NCBI GenBank assembly: GCA_964385045.1
Contig: CAYLNM010000005.1
Coordinates: 1 to 64,000 of the forward strand
Direction of reading: 5' to 3'
DNA: 64,000 nt
Source: CAYLNM01 sp964385045
Lineage (GTDB): Bacteria; Planctomycetota; Phycisphaerae; Phycisphaerales; SM1A02
Of the stretch, positions 17,777-27,673 are shown piece by piece; positions within the stretch are counted from its first letter, which is position 1; each line of letters opens with the position of its first letter. The notes beneath the pieces were generated by a model. That model made no database searches and had not been told where the DNA came from. It saw only the letters and a list, made by a program, of their open reading frames with translations. A program made the translations under genes and the position numbers.

Positions 17777-18886
17777 ATGTCCGCCGACACGCCCGCCTCC
17801 GAGTCGTCTCCGCCCGCCGCCGCGGGCGGCGTCCGTCCCCGTCTGCTCACCGGCGACACGCCGACCGGTCAGCTGCACATCGGGCACTACGTGGGCTCGG
17901 TGCGCCGTCGCGTCGAGCTGCAGGCGACGCACGAGTCGTACATCCTGCTCGCGAACATGCACGCGTTCACCACGCGGGTCGAGGATCCGGACGGGATCCG
18001 CCGGGACACCATCGAGATCGTGCGCGACTACCTCGCGATGGGGCTCGACCCCGAGAAGTGCGCGATCTTCATCCAGACCGAGGTCCCCGCCATCAGCGAG
18101 CTGACCTTCCTCTTCTCGATGCTGCTGCCGTTCAACCGCGTGATGCGGAACCCGACGCTGAAGGACGAGCTGCAGGTCAAGGGCCTCGCCGAGACGTACT
18201 CGTTCGGCTTCCCGCTCTACGCGGTCGGGCAGACCGCCGACATCCTCGCGTTCCGGGCCCACCGCGTGCCGGTGGGCGAGGACCAGGTGCCGCACATCGA
18301 GCTCACCCGCGAGGTCGCCCGGCGGTTCAACCAGCTCTACTGCGGCGTCGATCCGCACGCCGAGGACTCCGAGCACGAGGCCCTCGGCGGCGTCTTCCCG
18401 GTGCCGGCCGCGGACGTGGGCACGGTGGGCCGGCTGGTCGGCACCGACGGCGTCAACAAGATGTCCAAGAGCCTCGGCAACACGATCTTCGTGACCGACA
18501 CGCCGAAGCAGATCAGGAAGAAGATCGGCGGCATCTACACCGGCCGCCAGTCGATGACCGAGCCCGGCGACGTCACCAACGCGCTCTTCGACTACGTCCG
18601 GACGTTCATCCCCGATCCCGAGCGGGTGGCCGAGCTCGAGCGGCGCTACGCCGCCGGCGACGACATCGGCGACGGGCACGTGAAGGTCGAGGTCGCCGAG
18701 GCGATCACCGCGCTGCTCGAGCCGATGAAGGAGCGGCGGGCCCGGTACGAGGGGGACGACGAGGCGATCCTCGAGATCCTGCGCGAGGGCTGCATCCGCG
18801 CGAACCGCCTCGCGGAGGAGACGCTCGCGATGGCGAAGGACGCGGCGCGGCTCAAGTACTTCGACCGCGAGCTTCGGTACGTCTGA
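17777..18886 (+). CDS. trpS: Tryptophanyl-tRNA synthetase
   Basis: A class I aminoacyl-tRNA synthetase charging tRNA-Trp. The 369-aa protein has the TGDTPTGQLHIGHY block (HIGH motif at the ATP site) and NKMSKS, the KMSKS loop. Between them are MLLPFNRVMRNPTLKDE and YPVGQTAD-like YAVGQTADILAFRA, the Trp-binding region, and VGEDQVPHIELTRE. The C-terminal anticodon-binding helices continue to the end. The first 22 residues are low-complexity. Upstream, a TACACT sits ten bases before the ATG with no Shine-Dalgarno. No trp-leader is seen. Confidence 0.97.
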   Translation: MSADTPASESSPPAAAGGVRPRLLTGDTPTGQLHIGHYVGSVRRRVELQATHESYILLANMHAFTTRVEDPDGIRRDTIEIVRDYLAMGLDPEKCAIFIQTEVPAISELTFLFSMLLPFNRVMRNPTLKDELQVKGLAETYSFGFPLYAVGQTADILAFRAHRVPVGEDQVPHIELTREVARRFNQLYCGVDPHAEDSEHEALGGVFPVPAADVGTVGRLVGTDGVNKMSKSLGNTIFVTDTPKQIRKKIGGIYTGRQSMTEPGDVTNALFDYVRTFIPDPERVAELERRYAAGDDIGDGHVKVEVAEAITALLEPMKERRARYEGDDEAILEILREGCIRANRLAEETLAMAKDAARLKYFDRELRYV

Positions 18887-19021
18887 AGGCCGGGCCCCGC
18901 GGGACTCGACCGGCCCGGGTCCGGCCCAGGATTGCGGTCGGTGGTGTCGGCTCGGGGTCGCGCGTCGGCGTCCTCGGTCGTCTCTCCCTTCCCGGCGCCC
19001 GCCTCTTCCCGGAGCCTTTCC

Positions 19022-20113
19022 GTGCCCCGACGCTCCACGGTTCGCACCGTCTCCTCGCCCCGCGCCGCATCCGCCGGCGTCGTCGCCGCCGCCACTGCCT
19101 TCGCCGCCCTCGCAGGCCCGTCCGTGCACGGCCAGTCCGCGGCCGAGCCCGAGCCGGAGCCGATCGCCCGCGTCGCCTCCGCCGCCGCCTTCGACGTCCT
19201 GGACCTTCGGTCGCGGCGCGGATACGTCGGCGATCAGCCCGGCCTCGACGCGGTCACGCCCGGCCGCTGGCTCCCCGAGCCCGACGGCGACGACCCGTGG
19301 GTCCTGACGGCCGAGGCCTTCGGGCAGTACACCGATGCCGGCGACCTCGAGTCCGATGCCGGCGACGTCTCCGTGATGCGCGGCGGAATCGACGTCCGGC
19401 TCGACGCGGCCGCGATCGGCGAGCTCGACTGGTCCCTGACCCTCGGCTACGAGCACTCGTCCTACGACTTCACGACCGGCTCGAGCCCGCTGATCGGCGG
19501 CACGAGCGACCTCGTCGACGACGTGCTGGCCTTCGACGTCTCCTGGGACTTCACGCTCCCGCTCGACGAGGCGTGGTCGCTGTGGGGCGGCGTCGGCGCC
19601 CTCGTGGCGGGCGAGTCCGGGGCCGACGTCGGCGACATGGTGAACGTGGGCGGCCGGTTCGGCGTCGCGTGGCGGGCGAGCGACGAGCTCGCGCTCGGCT
19701 TCGGCGCGTTCGTCCGCGAGGACCTGGCCGAGGGCGTGGAGGTGCTGCCGGTGTTCCTCGTGGACTGGCGGTTCGCGGAGGACTGGACGCTGAGTCTCGA
19801 GGGCACCCAGACCGAGCTGGCCTGGACGCCGTCGGACGAGCTCCGCCTCGCCGCCTTCCTCGCGTTCGAGTTCCGGCTGTACGCCCTCGCCGACGACGGC
19901 GTGGTGGCGAACGGGGCCTTCAACGAGGATCGGTTCGTGCTCGGACTCGCTGCCGACTGGCGGCCGGCGGACGACGTGCTGCTCCGCGGCGCGATCGGGG
20001 CCGTCGTCAGCCAGGAGTTCGACGTGGAGGACCCCGGCGGCGAGGACGTCGTCAGCATCGAGGGCGACTCCACCGGGCTCGTCGCCTCCCTCGGACTCAC
20101 GATCCGGTTCTGA
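19022..20113 (+). CDS. Secreted outer-membrane beta-barrel-like protein
   Basis: A 363-aa protein. GTG 19022 is chosen because GGAG lies eight bases upstream and the protein then begins with a basic segment, a hydrophobic run and AGPSVHGQS, a plausible Sec signal cleaved after about residue 40. The mature part is a series of alternating strands with aromatic ends (LDWSLTLGYEHSSYDF, DEAWSLWGGVGALVAG, NVGGRFGVAWRASDEL, ADWRPADDVLLRGAIG). It ends in LGLTIRF, a terminal Phe like the outer-membrane insertion signal. DUF6268-type barrels of Planctomycetes look similar, but I cannot confirm the family. The function is unknown. Confidence 0.7.
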   Translation: MPRRSTVRTVSSPRAASAGVVAAATAFAALAGPSVHGQSAAEPEPEPIARVASAAAFDVLDLRSRRGYVGDQPGLDAVTPGRWLPEPDGDDPWVLTAEAFGQYTDAGDLESDAGDVSVMRGGIDVRLDAAAIGELDWSLTLGYEHSSYDFTTGSSPLIGGTSDLVDDVLAFDVSWDFTLPLDEAWSLWGGVGALVAGESGADVGDMVNVGGRFGVAWRASDELALGFGAFVREDLAEGVEVLPVFLVDWRFAEDWTLSLEGTQTELAWTPSDELRLAAFLAFEFRLYALADDGVVANGAFNEDRFVLGLAADWRPADDVLLRGAIGAVVSQEFDVEDPGGEDVVSIEGDSTGLVASLGLTIRF

Positions 20114-20181
20114 TCCCCGTCGCCGCCCGCGCGCGACGAGGCCCCGGGCGTCGTCATGGCCCGGCGGAGCGGGCCGCGGCC

Positions 20182-20691
20182 TCAGCCGCGCCGCCGCCGG
20201 CCGGCGAGCAGGGCGGCCGGGGCGAGCAGTCCCAGGGCGGCCGGGCCCGGCACGACCTGCCCCCGGATCTCGCCGGCGGGGTTCTGCGCCGTGTGGATGT
20301 TGACGTACCACAGGCCGGCGGTGACGTCGTCGAGCTGCTGCATCGTCAGGGGCGAGGACCCCTCGAGGACGCCGGACGTCGGGCCGTCGGGATCGCCGCT
20401 CGTGAGCGTGATCTCCACGCCCGCGGTCTCCCCGGGCTCGGCCGGTCCGTGGAAGTGGGCGCCGGGCGAGACGATCGGGCCGGTCAGCCCCTCGTAGGTG
20501 ATCTCCCAGGCGATCGTCATGGCGGTGGGATCGACGGTGACCAGTCCCGTCCCCGACGGGGTGAAGTCGCCGACGTCGGGCGCGGGCACCGCCTGCTCGA
20601 CCGTGATGTCGAACTCGTAGGTGACGATGCCGGCGGTGGCCGAGGCGCCGAGCGTGCCGGCGGCGAGGGTGGCGAGGGTCGCGTGTCGCAT
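20182..20691 (-). CDS. CHRD-domain secreted protein with PEP-CTERM-like tail
   Basis: A 169-aa exported protein. A Sec signal (MRHATLATLAAGTLGASATAG) is followed by a CHRD domain of about 120 residues. Its markers are AHFHGPAEPGETAGVEI and NIHTAQNPAGEIRGQV, where the HxH and the N-P-x-G-E-I-R-G-Q motif are typical. CHRD domains bind extracellular ligands or surface matrix; their precise role in bacteria is unknown. The C-terminus VPGP followed by a hydrophobic helix and RRRRG resembles a PEP-CTERM sorting signal, with PGP in place of PEP. It is convergent with the beta-barrel gene. Confidence 0.85.
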   Translation of the reverse strand: MRHATLATLAAGTLGASATAGIVTYEFDITVEQAVPAPDVGDFTPSGTGLVTVDPTAMTIAWEITYEGLTGPIVSPGAHFHGPAEPGETAGVEITLTSGDPDGPTSGVLEGSSPLTMQQLDDVTAGLWYVNIHTAQNPAGEIRGQVVPGPAALGLLAPAALLAGRRRRG

Positions 20692-20950
20692 GCGGTGTCC
20701 TTCCTGTCTTCTCCGTGCGGTGGGCGCGGGCCGCGACGATGCGGTCCCGCTCCGAGAGCACGGAAGACCCGCGGCGGGCGGGGCGACATGGGGGGAGCCC
20801 CCGTTCGCGGCCGGCCCGCGCGGCGTCGTCGCGACGGCGTCGTCGGCGCCGTGCCGCCGCGCGTGGCTGCCGGGCACGCCGGCCGCGGGCGACCGGGCGA
20901 GCCCGCGGCCCCGCGCGACTCGGGCCGGGGCCCCGACGAATCCCGCCTGC

Positions 20951-20956
20951 TAGCCT
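20951..20956 (+). promoter_or_regulatory. -10 hexamer TAGCCT of the YeiH-type gene
   Basis: TAGCCT ends ten bases before the GTG at 20966, with no Shine-Dalgarno between. Part of the leaderless group. Confidence 0.4.
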
Positions 20957-20965
20957 GCGGCGTCC

Positions 20966-22009
20966 GTGACCACGCCCGCCGACACCCCGGACCCGAGCGA
21001 CCCGGACGGCCGCGGTGGCCGCCGGCTCCGCCGCGGGGCCGTCGTCGCCACCTTCCTCGCGCTCGCCGCGGCGTCGCTGCACCCGTCGGTGTCGCCCGCG
21101 ATCGCCCTCGCCCTCGGCCTCGCGCTCGCCCTCGCCGTCACCACCCCGTTCCCGTGGCTGACGAAACGGGGCAGCAAGATCATCCTGCAGGTCTCGGTGG
21201 CCCTGCTCGGCTTCCGCATGGAGCTGGGCGACATGGCCCGGGAGGCGGTCACGGGCATGCTCTTCGCGGTGGCGACGATCGGCGGCACGCTCGCCCTCGG
21301 CTGGCTGCTGGCCCGGCCGCTGCGGATCGCGGGCGACACCGCCACGCTCGTCTCCGGCGGCACCGCGATCTGCGGCGGCTCGGCCATCGCCGCCATCGCC
21401 CCCGCCATCGGTGCCCGCTCGGCCTCGGTGGCGGTGGCGATGGCGATCGTCTTCGTGCTCAACGGCCTCGCGCTGTTCCTCTTCCCGCCCATCGGCCGCC
21501 TGCTGGAGCTCTCGCCGGAGCAGTTCGGCACCTGGGCCGGGGTGGCGATCCACGACGTCTCGTCGGTGGTCGGGGCGGCGGCGGTCTACGACGAGGCGGC
21601 CCTCGACACCGCGACCACGGTCAAGCTCGCCCGCGCCCTGTGGATCGTCCCCGTCGCGCTCGGGGCGGGCTGGCTGTTCCGGCGGGCGGCCGACCGGCGG
21701 GCGGCGGCCGCGGGCGGGCCCGGCGAGGCCGCCGCCGCGGGGACGCGCCCGCCGCTGATCCCGTGGTTCATCGCTGCGTTCGTGCTCGCCTCGGTCGCCC
21801 GCTCGTTCGTGCCCGGCGTGGCGGACGTGGCCCCGGTCCTCGGGGACGTCGCCACCGCCGGCCTCTCGCTCACGCTCTTCCTGATCGGCACCGGGCTCTC
21901 GCTCGCGACGCTCCGCGAGGTGGGGCCGCGGGCCCTGGTGCTCGGCGTGTCGCTCTGGCTCGCGATCAGCGGCGCCTCGCTCGGCGTCGTGCTGTCGATG
22001 CCGAGCTGA
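20966..22009 (+). CDS. YeiH/UPF0324 putative sulfate exporter
   Basis: A 347-aa membrane protein of the Cons_hypoth698/YeiH family, often listed as a putative sulfate exporter. About ten helices are visible, with the family markers [17 protein letters not shown] and [17 protein letters not shown], the conserved [10 protein letters not shown] segment. [20 protein letters not shown] is a further conserved block, with His-Asp. The GTG at 20966 is taken because it is preceded ten bases by TAGCCT and gives a plausible cytoplasmic tail. The transport substrate is inferred only from the family name. Confidence 0.9.
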   Translation: MTTPADTPDPSDPDGRGGRRLRRGAVVATFLALAAASLHPSVSPAIALALGLALALAVTTPFPWLTKRGSKIILQVSVALLGFRMELGDMAREAVTGMLFAVATIGGTLALGWLLARPLRIAGDTATLVSGGTAICGGSAIAAIAPAIGARSASVAVAMAIVFVLNGLALFLFPPIGRLLELSPEQFGTWAGVAIHDVSSVVGAAAVYDEAALDTATTVKLARALWIVPVALGAGWLFRRAADRRAAAAGGPGEAAAAGTRPPLIPWFIAAFVLASVARSFVPGVADVAPVLGDVATAGLSLTLFLIGTGLSLATLREVGPRALVLGVSLWLAISGASLGVVLSMPS

Positions 22010-22643
22010 CCGCCCCACGCCCCGGAGCGCGACCACGCCCCGGCGCGCGACCACGCCCCGCGCCGGCCGCGGACGCGGAGGCGCGGGGCGTGATCGCGAG
22101 GGCTCCGGCCGGATCGACGTTTCGCCAGCCCGGGCCCTCGTGGAGGGCGGGCGTGACGTTGGTGCGGCTGCGGCTCACCGCGAGCCGGTCGAGGTCGGCG
22201 GCCTCGGCGAACCACTCGTCGTCCACCGGATCGCAGCCGCCCCGGCCCTCGGCCAGGACCAGCTTGCCCCCGGCCTCGAGGCCGGCCACGAGGTGGCCGC
22301 GGCGATCGACCAGGAGCGAGCGGAACCGCCGGCCGGGGACGGCCGGGACCACCTCCGCCACGCCGGCCGTGCCGTCCTCCGCGACGACGGCGGCGAGGAC
22401 GCGGTCTCCCTCGTCGGTGCGGTCGACGAGGACGAAGCGGTCGTCGGCCGCGGCGGCGCCGCCGCGGCGCCGAGCCGCCTCGCGGGCCTGCTGCACCGCG
22501 GGGAGCAGGAGGGCGACGGGCCGCGGCTCGCCGCCCGGGGCGGTCAGGTCCACGATGGTCGCGGCGGGCCTCGCGGGCCCGAGGAGCAGCGGGCGGTCCG
22601 CCGAATCGTCGGTCGCCGTCGCGCCGGTCACGTGGTCGGCCAC
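21966..22643 (-). CDS. Hypothetical protein with a DUF1559-like motif, possibly partial
   Basis: A minus-strand frame of about 225 aa. It contains [20 protein letters not shown], the signature found in DUF1559 proteins, the large planctomycete family with a pilin-type N-terminus. Here it is not near the N-terminus and no prepilin cleavage motif precedes it. The middle is protein-like ([59 protein letters not shown]). The last 40 residues are repetitive ([15 protein letters not shown]) and overlap the end of the opposite-strand exporter gene, so the true stop may have been lost. The start is unclear (GTG 22643 or 22631) and has no ribosome site. It may be a degenerate gene. Confidence 0.4.
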   Translation of the reverse strand: MADHVTGATATDDSADRPLLLGPARPAATIVDLTAPGGEPRPVALLLPAVQQAREAARRRGGAAAADDRFVLVDRTDEGDRVLAAVVAEDGTAGVAEVVPAVPGRRFRSLLVDRRGHLVAGLEAGGKLVLAEGRGGCDPVDDEWFAEAADLDRLAVSRSRTNVTPALHEGPGWRNVDPAGALAITPRASASAAGAGRGRAPGRGRAPGRGAVSSASTARRRARRR

Positions 22644-22752
22644 GAGTCGCGGGTCGAGCGCGGCCGAGCGGCCTCGCCCACGTCCACGGCGGAAACCGTC
22701 GCCGCCGGGGGACACGGCGATCGCGAGGCCTCCCGGGCCGCGGCCGCGGGCG

Positions 22753-22758
22753 GCTACA
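22753..22758 (+). promoter_or_regulatory. Putative -10 TACACT of the liu operon
   Basis: GCTACACTCCGCC matches the trpS promoter sequence almost exactly. If it is used, the liu operon has an untranslated leader of roughly 190 bases, since liuB begins at 22956. Confidence 0.35.
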
Positions 22759-22955
22759 CTCCGCCCCCCCGAAACCGGAACGCCGCGCGGCGTCCGCAGT
22801 GCCGTCCGCCGTCCCCGCCGGGGCGCAGGCCGCCCCGCCGCGGTCCCCGGTCCGAGGGCCCGGCTCCGGCGGGTCCCGCCCGACGCCCGGCCCCGGCCCG
22901 GCCCCTGCCGCCCCCCGGCCCTCCTTGCCTCCGCTCCCCGCCCCGGAACTGGCCC

Positions 22956-24566
22956 GTGGACACCCTCGAGACCCACCTCGACCCCGCCTCGCCCGAGTTC
23001 GCCGCCAACCGCGACCACATGGAGGCCCAGGTGGCCGACCTGCGGGCCCGCCTCGAGCGGGTCAAGGCCGGCGGCGGCGAGAAGCAGGTCGAGCGGCATC
23101 GCTCCCGCGGCAAGCTCTTCGTCCGCGACCGGATCGACGCCCTCGTCGACCCCGACACCCCGTTCCTCGAGCTCTCGGCCCTCGCCGCCGGCGGCATGTA
23201 CGACGACGCCGCCCCCGGGGCGGGCATCGTCACCGGCATCGGCACCGTCGAGGGCCGGCCGTGCGTGATCGTGGCCAACGACGCCACCGTCAAGGGCGGC
23301 ACGTACTTCCCGATGACGGTCAAGAAGCACCTGCGGGCCCAGGAGGTCGCGGAGGAGAACCATCTCCCGTGCATCTACCTCGTGGACTCCGGCGGAGCCT
23401 TCCTGCCCATGCAGGACGAGGTCTTCCCCGACCGCGAGCACTTCGGTCGCATCTTCTACAACCAGGCCCGCATGTCGGCGATGGGCATCCCCCAGGTCGC
23501 CGTCGTGATGGGCTCGTGCACCGCCGGCGGGGCGTACGTCCCGGCGATGAGCGACGAGACGATCATCGTCCGCCGGCAGGGGACGATCTTCCTCGGCGGC
23601 CCGCCGCTGGTGAAGGCCGCCACCGGCGAGGTCGTGACGGCGGAGGAGCTCGGCGGGGCCGACGTCCACTGCCGCGAGTCCGGCGTCGCCGACCACTACG
23701 CCCAGGACGACGAGGACGCCCTCGCGATCGCCCGCAACGTGGTCGCCCACCTCAATCGCGGCGACCGCACGCCCATCGCCCGCCTCGCCCCCGAGGACCC
23801 CGCGTACGACCCGGCCGAGCTCTACGGCGTCGTCAACCAGGACGTCCGCAAGCCCTACGACGTGCGCGAGATCATCGCCCGCGTGGTGGACGGCAGCCGC
23901 TTCCACGAGTTCAAGCGGCTCTACGGCGACACCATCGTCACCGGCTTCGCCCACGTGTGGGGCTATCCGGTCGGCATCGTCGCCAACAACGGCGTGCTGT
24001 TCTCGGAGAGCGCCCTCAAGGCGACGCACTTCATCGAGATGTGCTCGCAGCGGGGGATCCCGCTGGTCTTCCTGCAGAACATCACCGGCTTCATGGTCGG
24101 CAAGGCCTACGAGACCGGCGGCATCGCCAAGGACGGGGCCAAGATGGTGGCCGCAGTCTCCAACGCCGCCGTCCCCAAGTTCACGGTCGTGATCGGCGGC
24201 TCGTACGGGGCCGGCAACTACGGCATGTGCGGGCGGGCCTACCAGCCGCGGCAGATGTGGATGTGGCCGAACGCCCGCATCAGCGTGATGGGCGGCGAGC
24301 AGGCGGCCAACGTCCTCGCCACCGTCAAGCAGGACCAGCTCGAGGCCCGCGGCGACGCGCCGATGGACGACGCCGCCCTCGCCGCGTTCAAGCAGCCCAT
24401 CCTCGACACGTACGAGGTCGAGAGCAGCGCGTACTACGCCACCGCCCGGCTCTGGGACGACGGCGTGATCGACCCCGTGGACACCCGCACCGTGCTCGGA
24501 CTCGGCATCGCCGCGGCCCTCGAGGCTCCGATGCCCGAGCGGCGGGTGGGCGTGTTCCGGATGTGA
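22956..24566 (+). CDS. liuB: Methylcrotonyl-CoA carboxylase beta (carboxyltransferase) subunit
   Basis: The carboxyltransferase moves CO2 from biotin to 3-methylcrotonyl-CoA in leucine breakdown. The 536-aa length matches MCC beta. Motifs: [89 protein letters not shown] and [16 protein letters not shown]. These blocks fit MCC beta better than propionyl- or acetyl-CoA carboxylase, and the neighbours (hydratase, biotin carboxylase, BCCP, HMG-CoA lyase) settle it. It starts at GTG 22956 with no strong ribosome site, and the leader is GC-rich. It is the first gene of the liu operon here; an isovaleryl-CoA dehydrogenase (liuA) is not found. Confidence 0.93.
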   Translation: MDTLETHLDPASPEFAANRDHMEAQVADLRARLERVKAGGGEKQVERHRSRGKLFVRDRIDALVDPDTPFLELSALAAGGMYDDAAPGAGIVTGIGTVEGRPCVIVANDATVKGGTYFPMTVKKHLRAQEVAEENHLPCIYLVDSGGAFLPMQDEVFPDREHFGRIFYNQARMSAMGIPQVAVVMGSCTAGGAYVPAMSDETIIVRRQGTIFLGGPPLVKAATGEVVTAEELGGADVHCRESGVADHYAQDDEDALAIARNVVAHLNRGDRTPIARLAPEDPAYDPAELYGVVNQDVRKPYDVREIIARVVDGSRFHEFKRLYGDTIVTGFAHVWGYPVGIVANNGVLFSESALKATHFIEMCSQRGIPLVFLQNITGFMVGKAYETGGIAKDGAKMVAAVSNAAVPKFTVVIGGSYGAGNYGMCGRAYQPRQMWMWPNARISVMGGEQAANVLATVKQDQLEARGDAPMDDAALAAFKQPILDTYEVESSAYYATARLWDDGVIDPVDTRTVLGLGIAAALEAPMPERRVGVFRM

Positions 24567-24645
24567 CCCGAGGCTCGGTCGCCGTCGCGGGCGCGGGGTC
24601 ATCCGCGCCGCGGGCGCCGGCCGCGAGGAAGGAGAGGACCCGGCG

Positions 24646-25461
24646 ATGGCCGAGTTCGTGAGGACGAGCGACGCGGACGGCGTGCGGACGGTCACCATCG
24701 ACCGCGCCGAGGCTCACAACGCGTTCAACGAGACCGTGATCGACGAGGTGACCACCGCGATGGTGGAGGCGGGCGACGACGAGTCGGTGCGGGTGGTCGT
24801 CCTCGCCTCGGTCGGCCCGAACTTCAGTGCGGGGGCCGACATTCCGTGGATGAAGCGGATGGTCGACTACTCCCGCGAGGAGAACGTCGCCGACTCGGGC
24901 ACCATGGCCGCGATGTTCCGGGCCATCCGCGAGTGCCGCCGGCCGGTGATCTGCCGCGTGCAGGGGCCGTGCTTCGGCGGCGGCGTGGGGCTCGTGGCCG
25001 CGTGCGACCTGTCGGTGTCGGTCGCGGCGGCCACGTTCTCGCTCACCGAGGTGAAGCTCGGCATCATCCCCGCCGTGATCTCCCCCTACGTCACCGAGCG
25101 GATCGGGCCCGGCCAGATCCGGCGCTACGCCCTCACCGCCGAGCGATTCGACGCGGCCGAGGCCCGCCGCATCGGGCTCGTCTCGGAGGTCGTTGACGAC
25201 GAGGCGGGGCTCGACGAGCGGATCGCGTTCTTCGTCAAGCTGCTGAAGAAGGCCGGCCCCGAGGCCCTCGACCACTGCAAGCGCGTGCTGCGGGACATCC
25301 AGCCGGTGGACTGGGATCGCGTCACGATGCTGACCGTGGACCGCATCGCCGACCGCCGCGTCTCCCCCGAGGGGCAGGACGGGCTCAAGGCGTTTCTCGA
25401 GAAGCGGCCGCCCGGCTGGATCGCCGGCGACGACGCGGCGGGCGCGGGGGGCGGCGCATGA
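24646..25461 (+). CDS. liuC: Methylglutaconyl-CoA hydratase (enoyl-CoA hydratase family)
   Basis: This enzyme hydrates 3-methylglutaconyl-CoA to HMG-CoA. The 271-aa crotonase has [18 protein letters not shown] and [20 protein letters not shown] for the oxyanion hole. [18 protein letters not shown] carries the Glu of the catalytic pair, and [10 protein letters not shown] is close to the ADLxWM motif of methylglutaconyl-CoA hydratases. A GGAAGGAGAGG ribosome site precedes the ATG. Its stop overlaps the next ATG (ATGA at 25458), so translation is coupled. Operon position between MCC beta and the biotin carboxylase supports the assignment. Confidence 0.9.
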   Translation: MAEFVRTSDADGVRTVTIDRAEAHNAFNETVIDEVTTAMVEAGDDESVRVVVLASVGPNFSAGADIPWMKRMVDYSREENVADSGTMAAMFRAIRECRRPVICRVQGPCFGGGVGLVAACDLSVSVAAATFSLTEVKLGIIPAVISPYVTERIGPGQIRRYALTAERFDAAEARRIGLVSEVVDDEAGLDERIAFFVKLLKKAGPEALDHCKRVLRDIQPVDWDRVTMLTVDRIADRRVSPEGQDGLKAFLEKRPPGWIAGDDAAGAGGGA

Positions 25462-27077
25462 CGACGACCAGGCCGATCCGGACGCTGCTGATCGCCAACC
25501 GCGGCGAGATCGCGGTGCGGGTGATGCGGACCGCGCGGGCGATGGGCATGCGGACGGTGGCGGTGCACTCCGATCCCGACGCCGCGGCCCTGCACGTGCG
25601 GGAGGCGGATCTCGCGGTGCCGCTCGGCGGGACGAGCAGCGCCGAGTCCTACCTGCGCGTCGACGCGATCATCGCCGCGGCGCAGGCCGCCGGGGCCGAC
25701 GCGATCCACCCCGGCTACGGCTTCCTCTCCGAGAAGGCCGAGCTCGCCCGGGCCTGCGACGCCGCCGGCATCGTCTTCGTCGGGCCGCCCGCGGCCGCGA
25801 TCGAGGCGATGGGCGACAAGATCACCGCCAAGCGGCTGATGGAGGAGGCGGGCGTGCCCTGCGTCCCCGGCTGGACCGGCGAGGCCGACGCGCCGGTCGA
25901 CGAGATCGCGGCGGCGGCGGACGCGGTCGGCTACCCGGTGATGATCAAGGCCGCGGCCGGGGGCGGCGGCAAGGGCATGCGGGTGGTCTCGGCCCGCGAC
26001 GGGGTGGCGGCGGCGGTGGAGGCGGCGCGGCGCGAGGCGGGGGCCGCCTTCGGCGACTCGCGGGTCTTCCTCGAGCGGTTCGTGGCCCGGGCGCGGCACG
26101 TGGAGTTCCAGGTCTTCGCCGACGCGCACGGCAACGTGGTGCACCTCTTCGAGCGGGAGTGCTCGATCCAGCGGCGCCACCAGAAGATCGTCGAGGAGGC
26201 GCCGTCGGTCGCGGTGGACGCGGACCTGCGGGCGCGGATGGGCGCGGCGGCCTGCGCGGCGGCCCGGGCGATCGACTACGTCGGTGCCGGCACCATCGAG
26301 TTCATGCTCGCCGCCGACGGCTCGTTCTTCTTCCTCGAGATGAACACGCGGCTGCAGGTCGAGCATCCCGTGACCGAGCTGACCACCGGGCAGGACCTGG
26401 TGCGGGCCCAGCTGCTGGTGGCCGGGGGCGAGCCGCTGCCCTTCCGGCAGGAGGACCTCGGCCAGCACGGCCACGCGATCGAGTGCCGGCTGTACGCCGA
26501 GGACCCGGCCCGCGACTTCATGCCGAGCACCGGCATCCTGCACGTCTACGACCCGCCCGAAGGGCCGGGGGTGCGGGTCGACAGCGGCGTGGCCGCGGGC
26601 GACGCGGTGACGCCGCATTACGACCCGATGCTGGCCAAGCTCGTCGTCCATGGCGTCGACCGCGCCGATGCGATCGCCCGCACGCGGGCGGCGCTCGAGG
26701 ACTTCGCGGTGCTCGGGGTGACGACGAACGTCGCGTTCCTCGACGCCCTCATGGCCCACGAGGCCTTCGCCGCGGGCGACCTGCACACGGGGTTCCTCGA
26801 GGAGCACCGGATCGTGGTCGACGCCGACCACGGTGCGGAGGGCGCGGGCGGCGGGGTCGGGGCGGACGCCGCGGATCACGACGGGTCGCGGGCGATCCCG
26901 ACCGAGGTGCTGCTGGCGGCGGCGCTGTGCCGCGAGGGGCGAATCGGTCTGCGGGCGGGGGCGGCCGGAGGCGGCGGATCCGGCCCGGGCGGCGGCGGAG
27001 CGACGGGTGGCGGCGGGGCGGGGGCGGCGACGATCGCCGAGCCGTGGACCGCGGCCGGCGCGTGGAGGAACGCCTGA
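25458..27077 (+). CDS. liuD: MCC biotin-carboxylase subunit (split alpha subunit, N-terminal part)
   Basis: An ATP-grasp biotin carboxylase of 539 aa that carboxylates biotin on the carrier protein. It has the BC N-domain ([20 protein letters not shown]), [16 protein letters not shown], the Gly-rich ATP loop [14 protein letters not shown], and [20 protein letters not shown] with the catalytic Glu-Asn and Arg. Normal MCC alpha continues through a BT linker into BCCP (about 660 aa). Here it ends after a Gly-rich tail ([20 protein letters not shown]) with [12 protein letters not shown]. The BT/BCCP part follows in another frame (27077). The end matches the PWxxxxGWRLN segment of intact MCC alpha, so the break sits exactly inside a conserved motif. 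Confidence 0.9.
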   Translation: MTTTRPIRTLLIANRGEIAVRVMRTARAMGMRTVAVHSDPDAAALHVREADLAVPLGGTSSAESYLRVDAIIAAAQAAGADAIHPGYGFLSEKAELARACDAAGIVFVGPPAAAIEAMGDKITAKRLMEEAGVPCVPGWTGEADAPVDEIAAAADAVGYPVMIKAAAGGGGKGMRVVSARDGVAAAVEAARREAGAAFGDSRVFLERFVARARHVEFQVFADAHGNVVHLFERECSIQRRHQKIVEEAPSVAVDADLRARMGAAACAAARAIDYVGAGTIEFMLAADGSFFFLEMNTRLQVEHPVTELTTGQDLVRAQLLVAGGEPLPFRQEDLGQHGHAIECRLYAEDPARDFMPSTGILHVYDPPEGPGVRVDSGVAAGDAVTPHYDPMLAKLVVHGVDRADAIARTRAALEDFAVLGVTTNVAFLDALMAHEAFAAGDLHTGFLEEHRIVVDADHGAEGAGGGVGADAADHDGSRAIPTEVLLAAALCREGRIGLRAGAAGGGGSGPGGGGATGGGGAGAATIAEPWTAAGAWRNA

Positions 27078-27673
27078 TGGCGGTACACCGATTCGAGGGC
27101 GGCGGCGAGGCGCCGATCGAGGTCCGCGTCGAGGGTGCGGGGGCGGCGACGACCGTCCACGTCGACGACGCGTCGTTCGCGGTCGAGGTTCTCGGCGATC
27201 CGGCCGACGGCGTGCTGCGGCTCGCGGCGGACCCGGACGGTGCGGCCGGCGATCCGGCGGCGCCGGCCCGTCTCGCCCGGCTCCACGCGGTGGACGCCGG
27301 CGATCACGTCGCGGTCTGGTGGCGGGGCCGGGCCTGGCGGCTGCCGGTGGTCGAGCGGAAGGCCCGGCGGGCCGGCGATCCCGCCGCGGGGGCGGCGAGC
27401 GACGAGGTCACGGCGCCGATGCCGGGCACGGTGCTCGCGGTGAAGGTGGCGGCGGGCGACGCGGTGGCGAAGGACGCGGTGGTCGTGGTGATGGAGTCGA
27501 TGAAGATGGAGATGAGCCTGCCCGCCGCCCGCGACGCGACGGTGGCGGAGGTGCTCGTGGCCGAGGGTGACATGGTCGAGCTCGGGCGGCCGCTGGTGCG
27601 GTTCGCGCCCGCGGACGCCGCGGCCGACCCGGCCGGGACCGACCCCGGGCACCGGGGATCCGGCGGTGGCTGA
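27077..27673 (+). CDS. Biotin carboxyl carrier protein of MCC (split alpha subunit, C-terminal part)
   Basis: A 198-aa protein. The first 100 residues resemble the BT linker of MCC alpha (HVAVWWRGRAWRLPVVERK). Residues 110-180 are a biotinyl domain (APMPGTVLAVKVAAGDAVAK) with the biotin site ESMKMEMSL, Lys143. It begins on the A of the TGATG shared with the previous stop codon. It is therefore reached by termination-reinitiation, or it is fused to the upstream gene by a -1 shift. A 26-residue Pro/Gly/Asp-rich tail follows the domain. The GTG of the next gene lies inside its last codons. Confidence 0.9.
   Translation: MAVHRFEGGGEAPIEVRVEGAGAATTVHVDDASFAVEVLGDPADGVLRLAADPDGAAGDPAAPARLARLHAVDAGDHVAVWWRGRAWRLPVVERKARRAGDPAAGAASDEVTAPMPGTVLAVKVAAGDAVAKDAVVVVMESMKMEMSLPAARDATVAEVLVAEGDMVELGRPLVRFAPADAAADPAGTDPGHRGSGGG

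Noticed and set aside
15596..22054. A 2152-aa open frame on the minus strand
   Set aside because: It spans trpC, trpS and others in the wrong frame; the translation is Arg/Gly/Asp-rich shadow sequence.
16855..23268. A 2137-aa open frame on the plus strand
   Set aside because: A GC-driven shadow of the CPBP, trpS, beta-barrel and exporter genes; no domain in it.
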